Origin: Stomorhina lunata
Taxonomy: Eukaryota > Arthropoda > Insecta > Diptera > Rhiniidae
Direction: 5' to 3'
Assembly (NCBI GenBank): GCA_933228675.1
Contig: OW121741.1
Span: 17,907,510-17,971,509 of the forward strand
Length of the DNA: 64,000 nt
Shown: one piece after another, positions 22,830 through 33,414 of the stretch
How positions within the stretch are numbered: position 1 is the first letter of the stretch
Layout of the letters: every line of letters starts with the position of its first letter
The notes under the pieces: model-generated
Seen by the model: the letters and a program-made list of their open reading frames with translations, nothing else
Databases searched by the model: none
Told to the model about the DNA's origin: nothing
Made by a program: the position numbers and the translations under genes

Positions 22830-23536
22830 TGGTTAATTTAACTACATAATTATTATACCTTAAATTCTGTTGTCTACTTTTAGGCCTAAAAAAATAAAAT
22901 TTAAAAATTGTTGTTATTTGCATAAGAAATTTATTTTTAAAAGTTTGTTTTTTGGCTGTCGCATTCATTATACACTTGATTTGTTTAAACTAAAACTACT
23001 CTAGGCTAAAGCTAAAAAACTACAATTACCTTTTTTCTTTTTGTTGTATTTATACATGTTTTACATATTAATTTATATAAATATTATAATAAAAAAACTA
23101 TACATATAAAAAGTAAAACTGATCAATATACAAAATTTATACATAAATACAATTAATTTAGACTTGTTACCTTTTCGATATTGATTTTGATTATGAGAAA
23201 AAAATGATACAAGAAATGAAATAAAATTTTTGTTTGTTGATATAAAAAATATAAAAATGATTTTTGAGGAGAATTTATAATTAAAAAAAAATTTAATTTT
23301 ATATCATAATTAATGGAAATTTTGAGTTTTTTTTTTCGATTGTAAATAAATTATCTGTTTTTTTTTGTAAAATGATTTGTTTTATAAGTAAATTTAATTT
23401 GTATTTTTTTTTTGTTTGTAAATATGAACGTAAATTTATGTCAATGGAATGAATAACTATGCGAGAATTTGTTAAAAAAAATACTTTAAATTAATTTAAA
23501 ATAAAAAAAATCGACTAATTCTAGAAGAATATTAAA
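22830..23536. other. 3' flank of ABC gene, AT-rich
   Basis: Probable 3'UTR and flank; homopolymer-rich, no other signal beyond the candidate AATAAA. Confidence 0.4.
22930..22935 (-). promoter_or_regulatory. candidate polyadenylation signal
   Basis: AATAAA on the minus strand about 600 bases past the ABC stop. The 3' flank is so AT-rich that such hexamers arise by chance, so this is only a candidate. Confidence 0.2.
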
Positions 23537-23748
23537 CTACGCTTTTCTTTTGAGACCGATCATACATAAAGTAAAGAATATAACAATCCAGGCTGTCATA
23601 ACCAAGAAACCATTATAAACCTGATCGTTGGTAATGCTCCAGCCCTTTTCCAAGATATTACGAGCCGATATTGAGGGCAGGGTGAAGGGGAAATAAACCA
23701 CCACATCTTGCAATAATTTTGGCATGCCCTCCAAGGGCCATAAAAGAC
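23537..23748 (-). CDS. ABC transporter exon 10 (C-terminus)
   Basis: Residues 674-743. Starts [10 protein letters not shown], includes [14 protein letters not shown] and the last membrane helix ([16 protein letters not shown]), ends LKRKA then TAG. The short basic tail is cytosolic by prediction. Confidence 0.92.
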
Positions 23749-26700
23749 CTAAAATAACAAAAAAAAAAAATATATTAGAATTTGTTAAAAAATGTATCAA
23801 AAAAAAAACTTACCACATAAAATAATCATGGGATAAAAAGCTCCTGTGGCCACAAAATTGGCTTCCGTATGAGATTTACAATACACCGAGATGAGTAAAC
23901 CTTTATAATTTATACACATTTGATTATTCATCATATCAAAATGTTTATTTATTTATTTTATAATTATCTTAAAGAAAGAAAAAAAACTTACCAAATAACA
24001 TGCCACAAAATGAGGTCAATGTCAGCAGAAATATCAGTGTTGCTGTATCGCCCTTATTATATGTGTCAAATACTATACCAATATACATTATGACTTCAAA
24101 ACTTTGTATAACCATGATAATAAATTGTGTCAATAAATGAGCCCATAACATTTGCATAGCCGAAACGCCCGCCACTAATGTCCGATCCCAAACACCATCC
24201 ATGCGTTCTTCAATGAAAACAGCAGCTGTCATTAGGGTAGCCAAAAAGAAAACCATTCTAAAAGAAAATAAATTTAAATATTAATTTGAATTTTTAATAA
24301 TTTTTATTTCTTTTTATTTTATAGCATTTTCTAACTTACGTCATTACTACACCGGGTGCTACATATTGCTGAAATTCCATATCTTCAGAGCCATAAATCG
24401 GTTCTAGCATATTGACTGGTATGGAAGCTAAGGATTGTGGTAAATTACAATCGCTTAAGATTTCCTTAATGAAGGTCTGATAATGTTCACGCAATTTTCT
24501 TTCGACAAAATAGGCAATTTGACGATCTGCAAAGAGAAAGAAGTGAAAGGAAATTTAATGTTTTTGAAGCCACATAGTCAAAAATCCTCCCCCATCAAAA
24601 ACCCGTGGTCTATTTTTGTTCTCAATAAATTATAAAAATACGCCTCAAAGGGAAGCCGAAATAATTATGACGCTTAATTTATTTTTGTTCTCAATAAATA
24701 ATACAAAAATACATTTCCATATATACGGCGAGATAACGCCCGCTATTAGTTTTTGTTCTCAATAAATAATTTTAAATTGGTCAAAACGACCGAAAATATT
24801 GTTCTCTATAATGGATTTAGACATCTTGGTACGAAGAGCCGTCATACAGAGAGCTGATTTGTCTATATCTACTTTATCTAGCTTTTGGTATTCTCAATAA
24901 GTTCTGGAGATCTCAAAATATCACCAAACTCAAAGTTTATATGGTTGTGAGACATATTTCGCATCGAGAGATAAGTGGACTACAAGCATTTATTAATCGA
25001 TGCCTCAGACGCATTCTAAGAATTTTCTGGCCCGCTACAATTTCAAACCAAGATTTATGGTTGCGCACCAATCAAGAATCATTACAAACTACTATTCGTA
25101 CCCGGAAATAGGGTTGGCTAGGACATACACTTAAAGCCAGCTACTGATATAAATCGTCAAGGTTCCATGAGGTCGGGTAGACCTGCTAACACGTGGAGGC
25201 GGCAAACTGAGAACGAGTTACGAGAGTTCGGAGTATCGTGGAACGACATGAAAGTCTTGACTACCAATAAACACACAAAAAACATATGTTGACCCCCTAT
25301 ATTCCACAAGGAATTAAAGGCCTATATATCTCGCCCGCTATTAGTTTTTGTTCTCAATAAATAATTTAAAAACTGGGGTTTGAATGCGTGCCACAAAACC
25401 ACAATTAACTTTTGTTCTCAATAAAAAAAGAGATGCCTTAAAGGCGTTTAATAGCGGATTAACCAAACCTTTAAACTGATATGTCCTTGGCTAACGGCTC
25501 ATCGTACCAGAACCACTAGAAAATATTTGGAAATCGTTAAAAACCGTAATTTCCGACATCTCACCTGTCATATCCAAGCGTACAGTCAGCTCTGCATTTT
25601 GGACAGCATAATCCTCAGCATAACGGCCATCTTCCATAAGAGATTGCATGGAGGTAGAGAAGTTACTAGGAAAGGATATGTAACCCAAAATATCGGTGGT
25701 TCTAGCATCACGATGAGCATCTTCTACATTATCATAGAAAACCTAGAATAAGAATTGAATTAATATAAAGAAAAAATTATAATTTTAGAATAAAATCTAA
25801 GTGCAAGTCAAGAATTACTTATTTCATACCTTTTTTATATGATCATTATCCTCCAGACTCGTTACAAATCGACACGATATCCTACTAAAGTTACACGAAT
25901 CATTAAAAGCCGTTACCGTTATCAAATCCGGATCATAACAAGTATCCCATGTCGTTATCTCATTACTCACGATACCCAAACGCATATTATTCGGTGTCTT
26001 ACCAATGGCCATATAAAAACAGGACAATTGAATCAAAGGAAACATTAACATAAAAATTATGCCACTCGGCTGACGGAAAAGTTGTACAAAATTCTTGGTC
26101 ATTAAAGCTTTTATCCGGCCTTTGGTGGTGAAGAAAAATTTCTTTTGATTTTCATTTTCATCCAAAGCATTTTCGATCGGTGGTTTTTCCAAATTTGTTT
26201 CCATATTAGCCTTCTCGATCGGCTGAGTTATATTGGAGCTATCAATCACCTCGACGCCATTACAAATGACATTGGAGGTGTGATGCTGATTGGAGGGCAA
26301 TTGCGCTAGAGCGGCTTCTATAACATCATTATCACCTTGTTTTTGACTCAATATAAGAAAAGCATCTTCTATGGAATTAACTTCAAATCTTAACATAATA
26401 TTCTCAGGTGTATCTTCAGCCAATAAAACACCTTTGCGCATCAGACCAATCTGTTAAGAAATGTTTTATTTATTTTAAATAAGATCCGAGAATATTGTTT
26501 TCGAGTTATCACTTACACTACTGGCCTGTTTAGCTTCTTCTATATAATGTGTTGTAATAATCACAGCCATTTTACTATTTCTGGTTGATTCTACTAAAAA
26601 ATCCCAGATTCTGTGGAGATAAATTTTAAATTATTTAAATTTTTATTTCAATTTTTTGTATAAACTCTTATAATCCTCTTTTCTTTCTTTTTCAGGTAAA

Positions 26701-29700
26701 TATGATCAGATTATATATAATTCTTATAGCAGATAATCGTTTATGGAAACTTCCATGTAAGTCCTTAATTTCCTGAATTTAATTTATAAACTTAAGGCTG
26801 AATTTAAAGCTTAAGTGTAAAATGGACTAGGAGTCTGGAAACAAACTCTTATCTGAACTAAAACCTAAAGTAGGAACCTGAACAATAGATAACCTAAGTC
26901 AGGAACTGAATTTAAACCTGAACTGGAATTTAACTAGATCCTGAACTAAAAACTTTGCTGGAACCTAAACTTGAATCGGATCTAAGACTAGACTAAGGCT
27001 ATAATCTTAACTGGGGTCTTAATAAATGGACGTGAACTGAACCGGAATGAGAAAAGCAACCTAGAGAAAATCGGGTACTTAAGTCTATACTAAATCCTGA
27101 ACTTGGACTTGAATGGACCGTTAGTAAGAATATGAACTTAAACCTTTATAAAAACCTGAACAGAATCATATTATCTAAAGCGGGACCTGATCTAGAACGT
27201 ATTATTTGTTCCTACATTGATACTAAAACTATAATCTGATATAGAAGAAATTAAATGAGGAACTAAATTATAACGAGGACCCGAGCAATACCGGATCTAG
27301 AACCTGTAATTGATTCCAAATTGGCACCTTTACAAAAACCTTTTCTGGAACCTAAATTAGAACCTAAAATGGATTCTTAATTATAACCCGAACTAAAAGT
27401 TGAAACTTAACAGGACCATAAAAAAAATGGAGCACTGAGTTGGAACTTTAATAACAACCTGGACTAGAACCTCAAATATGCCGTGAGCAAAACCGGAAAC
27501 CGACCTATACTGAAACCTTCTATAAACTTTACATGACCTTAAATGTGACCTGAACTTGGTATACAAATCGAAAGCAGAACTTGAACTAAAATCTTAACTT
27601 GAAACTGGACTGGAGTCTGATTTAGAAAGGAACTAGAACCTAAAATATAACCCAAACTAGAAAATAATCTTAAACCTGATGTAGGCCTGATCTGGATTCT
27701 AAAGATCCGTCTCAGATTCTGAATCATGGAATCATTATTTAGAACTAAACCTAGAATCAAATAGTTATCTGATCTAGACCACAACTGGAACCTTAGCTAA
27801 AGTCTGAACTAAAAAATAAACTAGAACCTGAAGTAGGTCTAGACTTCCAAACCAAGACCTGACCCCTTTAAGATCTCGAATTTAGGAATAATTATTTAAA
27901 ACTACATATTAAATTGTATACTACAATCTCTTCCAAAACCCCTACTCACTTTTCTCTCAACATTGGATCCAAGCCCACTGTGGGCTCATCCAATATCAGC
28001 AATTCGGGATCATGTATCATGGCACAGGCGAACGATACACGTCTCTGTTGGCCACCACTGCATTTCTTGACCAACTGCTTGGCGGGTGGCAACTGTAAGA
28101 GATCACGCAATAGCTTAAATTTTTCACGAATCTTTTCGTCTGTCATGCCATAAATACGACCAAAGTAATAGACGGTCTCCTTAACTGTCATTTCCTCGAC
28201 CAAGGCAATTTCCTGTAAAGAAAATGGATCGGTAAATAGGGGAGTTATATACGATCTGTGTGGTATAATAATGCGGTTATAATATGCGCATTATAATGTA
28301 ATTATAATGTATTATCACGCACCATAATACGATAATAATGAATTATAATCCAGTATAATGCGATTATAATGTATAATAACGCTTTATAATGCGATTATAA
28401 CGTATTATTTCGCATAATAATGCTTTTATAATGTATTATAATGCATTATAATGCGATTATAATGTATTACAATGCATTATAATGCGATTATAATGTATTA
28501 TAACGCAATATAATGCTATTATAATATATAATATCGAGTTATTATGCGATTATAATATATTATAACGCATTATAATGTGATTATAATGTATAATAGGGCA
28601 TTATAATGCAATTGTAGTGTATTATAACGCATTATAATGTATTACAACGCATTATAATGCGAGTGTAATGTATTATAATGTTTTATAACGCAGTATAATG
28701 CGATTATAATGTATTATAACGAATTATAATGCGATTATAATGCATTATTTCGCATTATAATGCGGTTATAATGTGTTATAATGAATTATAATGTATTATA
28801 ACGCATTATAATGCGATTATAATGTATTCCAGTTCATTATAATGCTATTATAATGTATTATAACGCAATATAATGCTATTATAATGTATAATAACTCGTT
28901 ATTAGGCGATTATAATGTATTATAACGCGTTATAATGGGATTATAATGTATAATAGGGCATTATAATGCAATTATAGTGTATTATAACGCATTACAATGC
29001 GATTATAATGTATTACAATGCATTATAATGCGAGTATAATGTATTATAACGCATTATAATGCGATTATAATGTATTATCACGCATTATAATACGATTATA
29101 CTTTATTATAACGCAGTATAATGCAATTATAATATTTTATAACGCAGTATAATGCTATTATAATGTATTATAACGAATAATAATGCGATTATGACGTATT
29201 ATTTCGCATTATAATGCGATTATAATGTATTATAACGCATTATAATGCAAATATAATGTATTATATTGCATTATAATGGGATTATAATGTATAATATGGC
29301 ATTATAATGTAAATATAGTGTATTATAAAGCATTATAATGCGACTATATTATATTACAACGCATTATAATGCTACTATAATGTATTGTAACGTATTATAA
29401 TGCGATTATAATGTATTATAATGCGATTATAATGTATTATAATGCGATTATAATGTATTATAATGCGATTATAATGTATTATCACACATTATAATATAAT
29501 TATAATGTATTATAACGAATTATAATGCGATTATGTTGTATAAAAACACGTTATAATCCAATTATAGTATATTATAACGCATTACAATGCGATTATAATG
29601 TATGATAACGTATTATATTACGATTATAATGTATTATAGCGAATTATAATGCTATTATAATGTATTATAACGCATTATAATGTTATTATAACGTGTTATA

Positions 29701-30178
29701 ACGCATTGTAATGAACTTATAATGATCCAATTCCTTACCTGAGGCATATAGCCAATTCTCGAACCAGGTATACCACTACCCGGGGCTCCGGGCTTTAGGC
29801 CCAAAACTCTTACATCACCACTATTGAATTCTCTTTGACCCACTATGCAAGAAAGCAAAGTAGTTTTACCACAGCCAGAGGCACCCAATAGACCATAACT
29901 TTAAAATAAATAAATTTGATTTGATTAAATATTAAGATCTTTTGAATTTATGCGATTTTATTGATTCTAAACACATGATTCTTTTCTATTTAAAGTCTCA
30001 TTTGAATTTCGGTTTTTTTTGCTATTATTTATCATGAATTTCCATAATTACTTTGATTTTATTCTACTCACATGGATCCTCGTTGTACATTCATATTCAA
30101 ATAGTTGAGTATAATTTTTGGTTTCGATTTACTGCCATAATATTTATAACCATTTCGTACTTCTACTGCTGCCGCCAT
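23537..30178 (-). CDS. ABC half-transporter, ABCH-like (10 coding exons, spliced)
   Basis: Predicted membrane exporter that couples ATP hydrolysis to transport; substrate unknown. Coding exons on the minus strand: 30178-30072, 29898-29739, 28212-27950, 26610-26517, 26450-25830, 25742-25508, 24526-24340, 24257-23992, 23900-23814, 23748-23537. Phases match at every junction, giving 743 residues. Seen in the translation: Walker [10 protein letters not shown] (41-49), Q-loop GYMPQ (85-89), signature CSGGQQRR (140-147), Walker B LLILDE (160-165), D-loop GLD (169-171), switch His198, first membrane span about 337-358, a long extracellular region, EERMDG (572-577), then further membrane segments ending at KRKA. 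NBD-then-TMD order, the short [12 protein letters not shown] motif and the length fit insect ABCH proteins, which automated annotation often calls ABCG20/23-like. Drosophila relatives would be CG9990 (snu), CG33970 or CG11147; I cannot say which is the orthologue. The signature begins with Cys instead of the usual Leu. All splice sites are GT-AG; the exon 6 donor is weak and ambiguous. Confidence 0.93.
23814..23900 (-). CDS. ABC transporter exon 9
   Basis: 29-codon exon, residues 645-673 plus one base ([17 protein letters not shown] to YPMIILC). Phase 1 on both sides. Acceptor ATAAAG, donor TGTG|GTAAGT. Missed by simple ORF scanning, but required to join exons 8 and 10. Confidence 0.88.
23992..24257 (-). 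CDS. ABC transporter exon 8 (TM core)
   Basis: Residues 556-644 plus one base. Contains [14 protein letters not shown], the conserved [10 protein letters not shown] cytoplasmic motif of ABC-2 permeases, and two to three more hydrophobic spans. Acceptor CTTTTAG, donor G|GTAAGT. Confidence 0.93.
24340..24526 (-). CDS. ABC transporter exon 7 (pre-TM2 region)
   Basis: Residues 494-555 plus two bases of codon 556. Encodes [16 protein letters not shown] through YVAPGVVMT, where the next membrane helix begins. Acceptor CTTTGCAG, donor AC|GTAAGT. A decayed copy of its 5' edge lies downstream of the gene at about 22600-22640. Confidence 0.92.
24600..25430. repeat. TTTTTGTTCTCAATAAAT repeats in ABC intron 6
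   Basis: Cores near 24613, 24690, 24748, 25343 and 25406 with 60-80 bp spacing where uninterrupted; the LINE relic interrupts the series. A degraded core (GGTATTCTCAATAAG) lies near 24885. Confidence 0.7.
24795..25325 (+). mobile_element. LINE 3'-end relic in ABC intron 6
   Basis: Plus strand, shifting frames: [31 protein letters not shown], then [32 protein letters not shown] and [16 protein letters not shown]. This order ([25 protein letters not shown]) is the C-terminal region of APE-type LINE ORF2. It ends with CCCTATATTCCACAAGGAAT, a diverged form of the micro-insertion motif. Antisense to the ABC gene and bracketed by repeats of about 40 bp containing GCCCGCTATTAG (from 24738 and from 25330). 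Confidence 0.75.
25508..25742 (-). CDS. ABC transporter exon 6 (extracellular region)
   Basis: Residues 416-493 plus one base of codon 494. Encodes the ectodomain stretch [12 protein letters not shown]...[13 protein letters not shown]. The reading frame runs to a TAG just after 25496, so a donor must lie before it. The chosen G|GTACGA at 25508 gives the phase 1 needed by exon 7. Alternatives in the same phase are at 25514 (GTTCTG) and 25496 (GTTAGC); none is a strong consensus. Confidence 0.8.
25830..26450 (-). CDS. ABC transporter exon 5 (end of NBD, linker, TM1)
   Basis: Residues 209-415. Completes the nucleotide-binding domain, then a poorly conserved acidic and polar linker, then [10 protein letters not shown] and the first membrane helix ([15 protein letters not shown]), followed by the start of a Cys-containing extracellular region. 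Acceptor TTAACAG, donor AAG|GTATGA. Confidence 0.93.
26517..26610 (-). CDS. ABC transporter exon 4 (H-loop)
   Basis: Residues 177-208; carries the switch histidine in [10 protein letters not shown]. Acceptor CCACAG, donor AGT|GTAAGT. Too short to show as a long ORF, but its phase joins exons 3 and 5 without a shift. Confidence 0.9.
26745..27880. repeat. AACCTGAACTAG-type degenerate repeats, ABC intron 3
   Basis: Dozens of imperfect 12-18 bp units (AACCTGAACTAGAACC, TAAAACCTGAAC). Related units in reverse orientation lie at 38385-38720. Confidence 0.75.
27950..28212 (-). CDS. ABC transporter exon 3 (signature, Walker B)
   Basis: Residues 90-176 plus two bases of codon 177. Contains CSGGQQRR, Walker B LLILDE with the catalytic Glu, and the D-loop. 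Acceptor TTTACAG, donor AA|GTGAGT. Confidence 0.93.
28255..29725. repeat. TTATAATGCGATTATAATG array, ABC intron 2
   Basis: Degenerate units of about 30 bp built from GCGATTATAATGTATTATAA and CGCATTATAAT, with TTATAA palindromes throughout. Occupies nearly all of intron 2 (28213-29738). Confidence 0.92.
29739..29898 (-). CDS. ABC transporter exon 2 (Walker A, Q-loop)
   Basis: Residues 36-89. Holds Walker [10 protein letters not shown] and ends exactly after the Q-loop glutamine (GYMPQ) at donor CAG|GTAAGG. Phase 0 at its 3' end. The repeat array of intron 2 begins within about 20 bases of this donor. Confidence 0.92.
30072..30178 (-). CDS. ABC transporter exon 1 (start codon)
   Basis: Encodes residues 1-35 plus two bases of codon 36, beginning [10 protein letters not shown] and ending QRGS before the Walker A strand. 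The ATG at 30178 has A at -3 and G at +4. The exon ends at a consensus donor (AT|GTGAGT). An AG at 30191-30190, preceded by TTTAAAC, could be the acceptor of an upstream 5'UTR intron; this is inference. Confidence 0.88.
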
Positions 30179-31435
30179 TGTCAATTATTCTGTTTAAAAA
30201 GGCCCGCGACTCCGTTTTTATTTTTTTGAAAGCTCTTTTACGATTTGTGATTTTTTTTTTTTTTTGCTAAAGCTTAAAGCCTCTGGCTTTTTCCTCAACC
30301 CTTTTGGGTTTATTGTTAGATTTAGTTTTTGGGCTGTCTATTTTTCTTTCAAATTTTTGCCCCTTTGTGCAACATGTGGAATTGTTTTTCTTTGTTTCAA
30401 TCAGTCCGTCCGTCCGCCTTTGTTTTCCTCTGTGTTTTGCCTGTTTCTATTTTTAGATCTCAATCTGGCTTTTTTCGATTAACTGGAACTACTGAATAAA
30501 AACTTTTTTTGGTGCCAAGTTTTTGTTCGTTATTCTCTGCTCTCTTGTGTTAATTTTGTTACTTTTGTTTTGCCTTTTATTCTCGAGAAGCTAAAATGGG
30601 GAAAATAATAGGAATAAAATTAAAATTCATGATCACTTTTTTTATGGATTTATTGTCTAGAAATGCTGAAAGCTTTAATAAGCTTTGGAATTTTTTTTTT
30701 GTAGTTTTTGAAAATAAAAGGATTTAGATTCTGGTTAAGTTAAGCCGTAAATAATGTGAAGTATTTAAAATTCAAGATTTATGTGCTTGATCTTGACTCA
30801 TTTTCAGGCAGGGCCCAATTTTGTAGTGGAATTTTTTTTTTTAATAAAAATTATATAAAAATTTCGAAAAAAATTTTTTGTTGGAATAATTGTTTAAACA
30901 AGTTATTTTGCACTAAAATAATAAGGAACTGAAATATATCTTAAACAAGAACTGCATTTTAATTCAAACTTAGCATAAGAATTATAGGTTTTATCTGGAC
31001 ATCAAAATATACCTAAACTGTAGAGGAAAATTTTGTAGGAATGAGCCATACATTATAATTTACCAGATCTTTGAAGTCTTAACATCCTCCTCATAAATTA
31101 CCCAACATTTCCTCTAGCCAAACTCATGTCACTACCATTTCATTTAAAACGTAATTTTTCAAAAAAATTAATCAATTATTTTCGTTTTACAATCTATTAA
31201 ACCATTATTTGATTTAATTAAGTTAACACGAATATCGCATGTCTAAACTAAACTAATTTATTTTAAATTTCAAATTACTCACAAATATAAACATTTTCGA
31301 AAAAATAAACAATAAAACAATTCGTTATTTACGGAAAAGTTAAATTTAAATGACTATGATCATCCCACAGAACAATAGACGATTCACACTTTTACGATCA
31401 ACAAATGAAAAATGTTAAATTTGAATAATTAATGG
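30179..31435. other. 5' flank of ABC gene
   Basis: T-rich flank, probably with 5'UTR and promoter; a possible acceptor AG at 30191-30190. No TATA box or initiator could be assigned. Confidence 0.4.
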
Positions 31436-31439
31436 ATTT

Positions 31440-32525
31440 AAATAAATTATAATGGTATTCGGAAGGCATTATAATGAATTATGATACATTGTGATGGCAT
31501 TTGAAGGCGTTATAATTCAGTATAATGAAATTATAATAAGTTATAATACTTTATAATCGCATTTTAATGAGTAATAATGCATTATAATCGCATTATAATG
31601 AGTAATAATGCATTATAATCGCATTATAATACGTGAAAATAGAATATAGTCAAATTATAATACGTCATAATACATTATAATGGCAAAACAATGTGTTACA
31701 ATACATTATAATGCATTATAACGCATTATAATATAATGCATTATAACGCAATATAATGCGTTATAACGCATTATAATGCATTATAAGGCATTATAATACA
31801 TTTAGTTTGCTATATAATGAGTTATAATACATTATAATCTCAATATAATATATTGTAATACATTATAAACGCTTTACAATACGTAATAATACATTATAAT
31901 AGCATTATTATGTATTATAATAGCATTATATTGGGTTATAATTTATAATTTAGTATTATCGCATTATAAAACATTTAACACATTATACTCGCATTATAAT
32001 ACATCATTATACATTATAATCGCATAATAATACGTTATAATACATTATATTTGCAATATAATGAGTTATAATACATTATGTTTGCAATATAATGTGTTAT
32101 AAAGCATTATAATCGCATTATAATACATTATAAAAGTATTATAATAAGTTTTAATACATTATAATCGCATTGTAATATGTTATAATACATCATAATAACA
32201 TTGTAATGTATTATAAAAAGTTATAATGCATTATACTTTATTATCATCGCAATTTAATAAGTTATAGTATATTATAATCGCATTATAATAAGTTATAATA
32301 CACCATCATTATAATAGCTTTATAATGCATTATAATGAGTTATAAAGCATTATAATTTATTGTAATCTCATTGTAATATATTTTAATAGCATCATGATGC
32401 GTTATTATACATTATAATAACATAATGATGCATTATAATCGCATTATAATATGTTCTAATTATAATTTATCGCATTATAATTTATTATAATTTGTTATAA
32501 TCGCAATATAATGGGTTATAATACA
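31440..32525. repeat. TTATAAT palindromic array II
   Basis: Same family as intron 2: CATTATAATCGCATTATAAT and GAGTTATAATACATTATAAT units, degenerate. Confidence 0.88.
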
Positions 32526-32654
32526 TTTTTTTATCAAAAATTTTTCTATAGAAATTTTTATTTTTATCAAACATTTTTCCATAGAAAATTTTTTTATCAA
32601 ACATTTTTCTATAGAAATTTTTTTTTTATCAAAAATTTTTCTATAGAAAATTTT
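32526..32654. repeat. TTTTCTATAGAAAA array II, left part
   Basis: Units TTTTTATCAAAAATTTTTCT + ATAGAAA, cut off by the foldback element. Confidence 0.85.
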
Positions 32655-32803
32655 GAAAGAAATTAATTTTAGTTGAACCAGAATTTATGTTGATGGTCGT
32701 GGGTTCGAGTCGGGCTCAGGTTCATGTCATAAATTATTTTTTTTTAATTTATGATTTTTAAATTAGATGAATAAATTTTTAGGAATACTGAAAAAAAAAC
32801 TAT

Positions 32804-32872
32804 GTGACACTTAGCAGTGTGGAATGCTGCATTTTCTGTCCCGCTACGGACTTCATCAGCACACTGTGTCAC
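32804..32872 (-). ncRNA. hammerhead-ribozyme-like motif, foldback left arm
   Basis: Mirror of the right-arm motif, read on the minus strand: same CTGATGA and GAAA cores, stem I GTGACAC + AGTGTG pairing with CACACT + GTGTCAC across a 5-nt bulge, stem II GTCC/GGAC and stem III AATG/CATT. No base differs from the right arm within the motif. Confidence 0.6.
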
Positions 32873-33237
32873 CAACTGTTAGATGCCAGTAGTTAAGATC
32901 ATCTATTTAACTGAATTCTTAAGCGAAATTGAAAACGAGAATTATATTAACACTCATTTCCATTTCACCTATGACCATATGATCGATTCAGTTAGACGAA
33001 CTTATCCACCATAGTTTTTTCCTTTATGTTTTGTATTCCTATCCTTTATTAATCTACATTTACTTTGTACTTTAACCAACTGTCAGCTGGTAATGAAGAC
33101 AAAGATTTTTGTTTTGACAAGAATCGATCATATGGTCATAGGTGAAATGGAAATGAGTGTTAATATAATTCTCGTTTTCAATTTCGCTTAAGAATTCAGT
33201 TAAATAGATGATCTTAACTACTGGCATCTAACAGTTG

Positions 33238-33306
33238 GTGACACAGTGTGCTGATGAAGTCCGTAGCGGGACAGAAAATGCAGCATTCCACACTGCTAAG
33301 TGTCAC
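33238..33306 (+). ncRNA. hammerhead-ribozyme-like motif, foldback right arm
   Basis: Stem I: 33238-33250 pairs with 33289-33294 and 33300-33306 (bulge 33295-33299). Core CTGATGA 33251-33257. Stem II 33259-33262 with 33269-33272, loop GTAGCG. GAA at 33274-33276. Stem III 33277-33280 with 33284-33287. Predicted cleavage follows C33288. This is the type I layout with a very short stem III, as in animal Penelope-like and SINE hammerheads (established). Caveat: positions 10.1 and 11.1 are A and A rather than the usual G-C pair, so activity is not assured. Confidence 0.6.
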
Positions 33307-33414
33307 ATAGTTTTTTCAGTATTCCTAAAAATTTATTCATCTAATTTAAAAATCATAAATTAAAAAAAATAATTTATGACATGAACCTGAGCCCGACTCG
33401 AACCCACGACCATC

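Larger units (their letters stand above)
32655..33414. mobile_element. 760-bp foldback (palindromic) element, copy C
   Basis: Two near-identical arms in inverted orientation (about 32691-32992 and 33124-33414) around a loop of about 130 bp. Each arm has a GGTTCGAGTC B-box-like end, an AT-rich segment, GGAATACTG and a hammerhead-like block. The left end extends 36 bases further than the right and matches the start of copy B. It is flanked by ATAGAAAATTTT on both sides (32643-32654, 33415-33426), but because it sits inside a TTTTCTATAGAAAA array that repeat may pre-date insertion. Confidence 0.8.

Noticed and set aside
27946..28153. Plus-strand ORF (27914-28153) opposite ABC exon 3
   Set aside because: Antisense shadow of a conserved coding exon.
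30264..30482. 72-codon plus ORF upstream of the ABC start
   Set aside because: T-rich flank translation with no domain; overlaps the probable ABC 5' region on the opposite strand.
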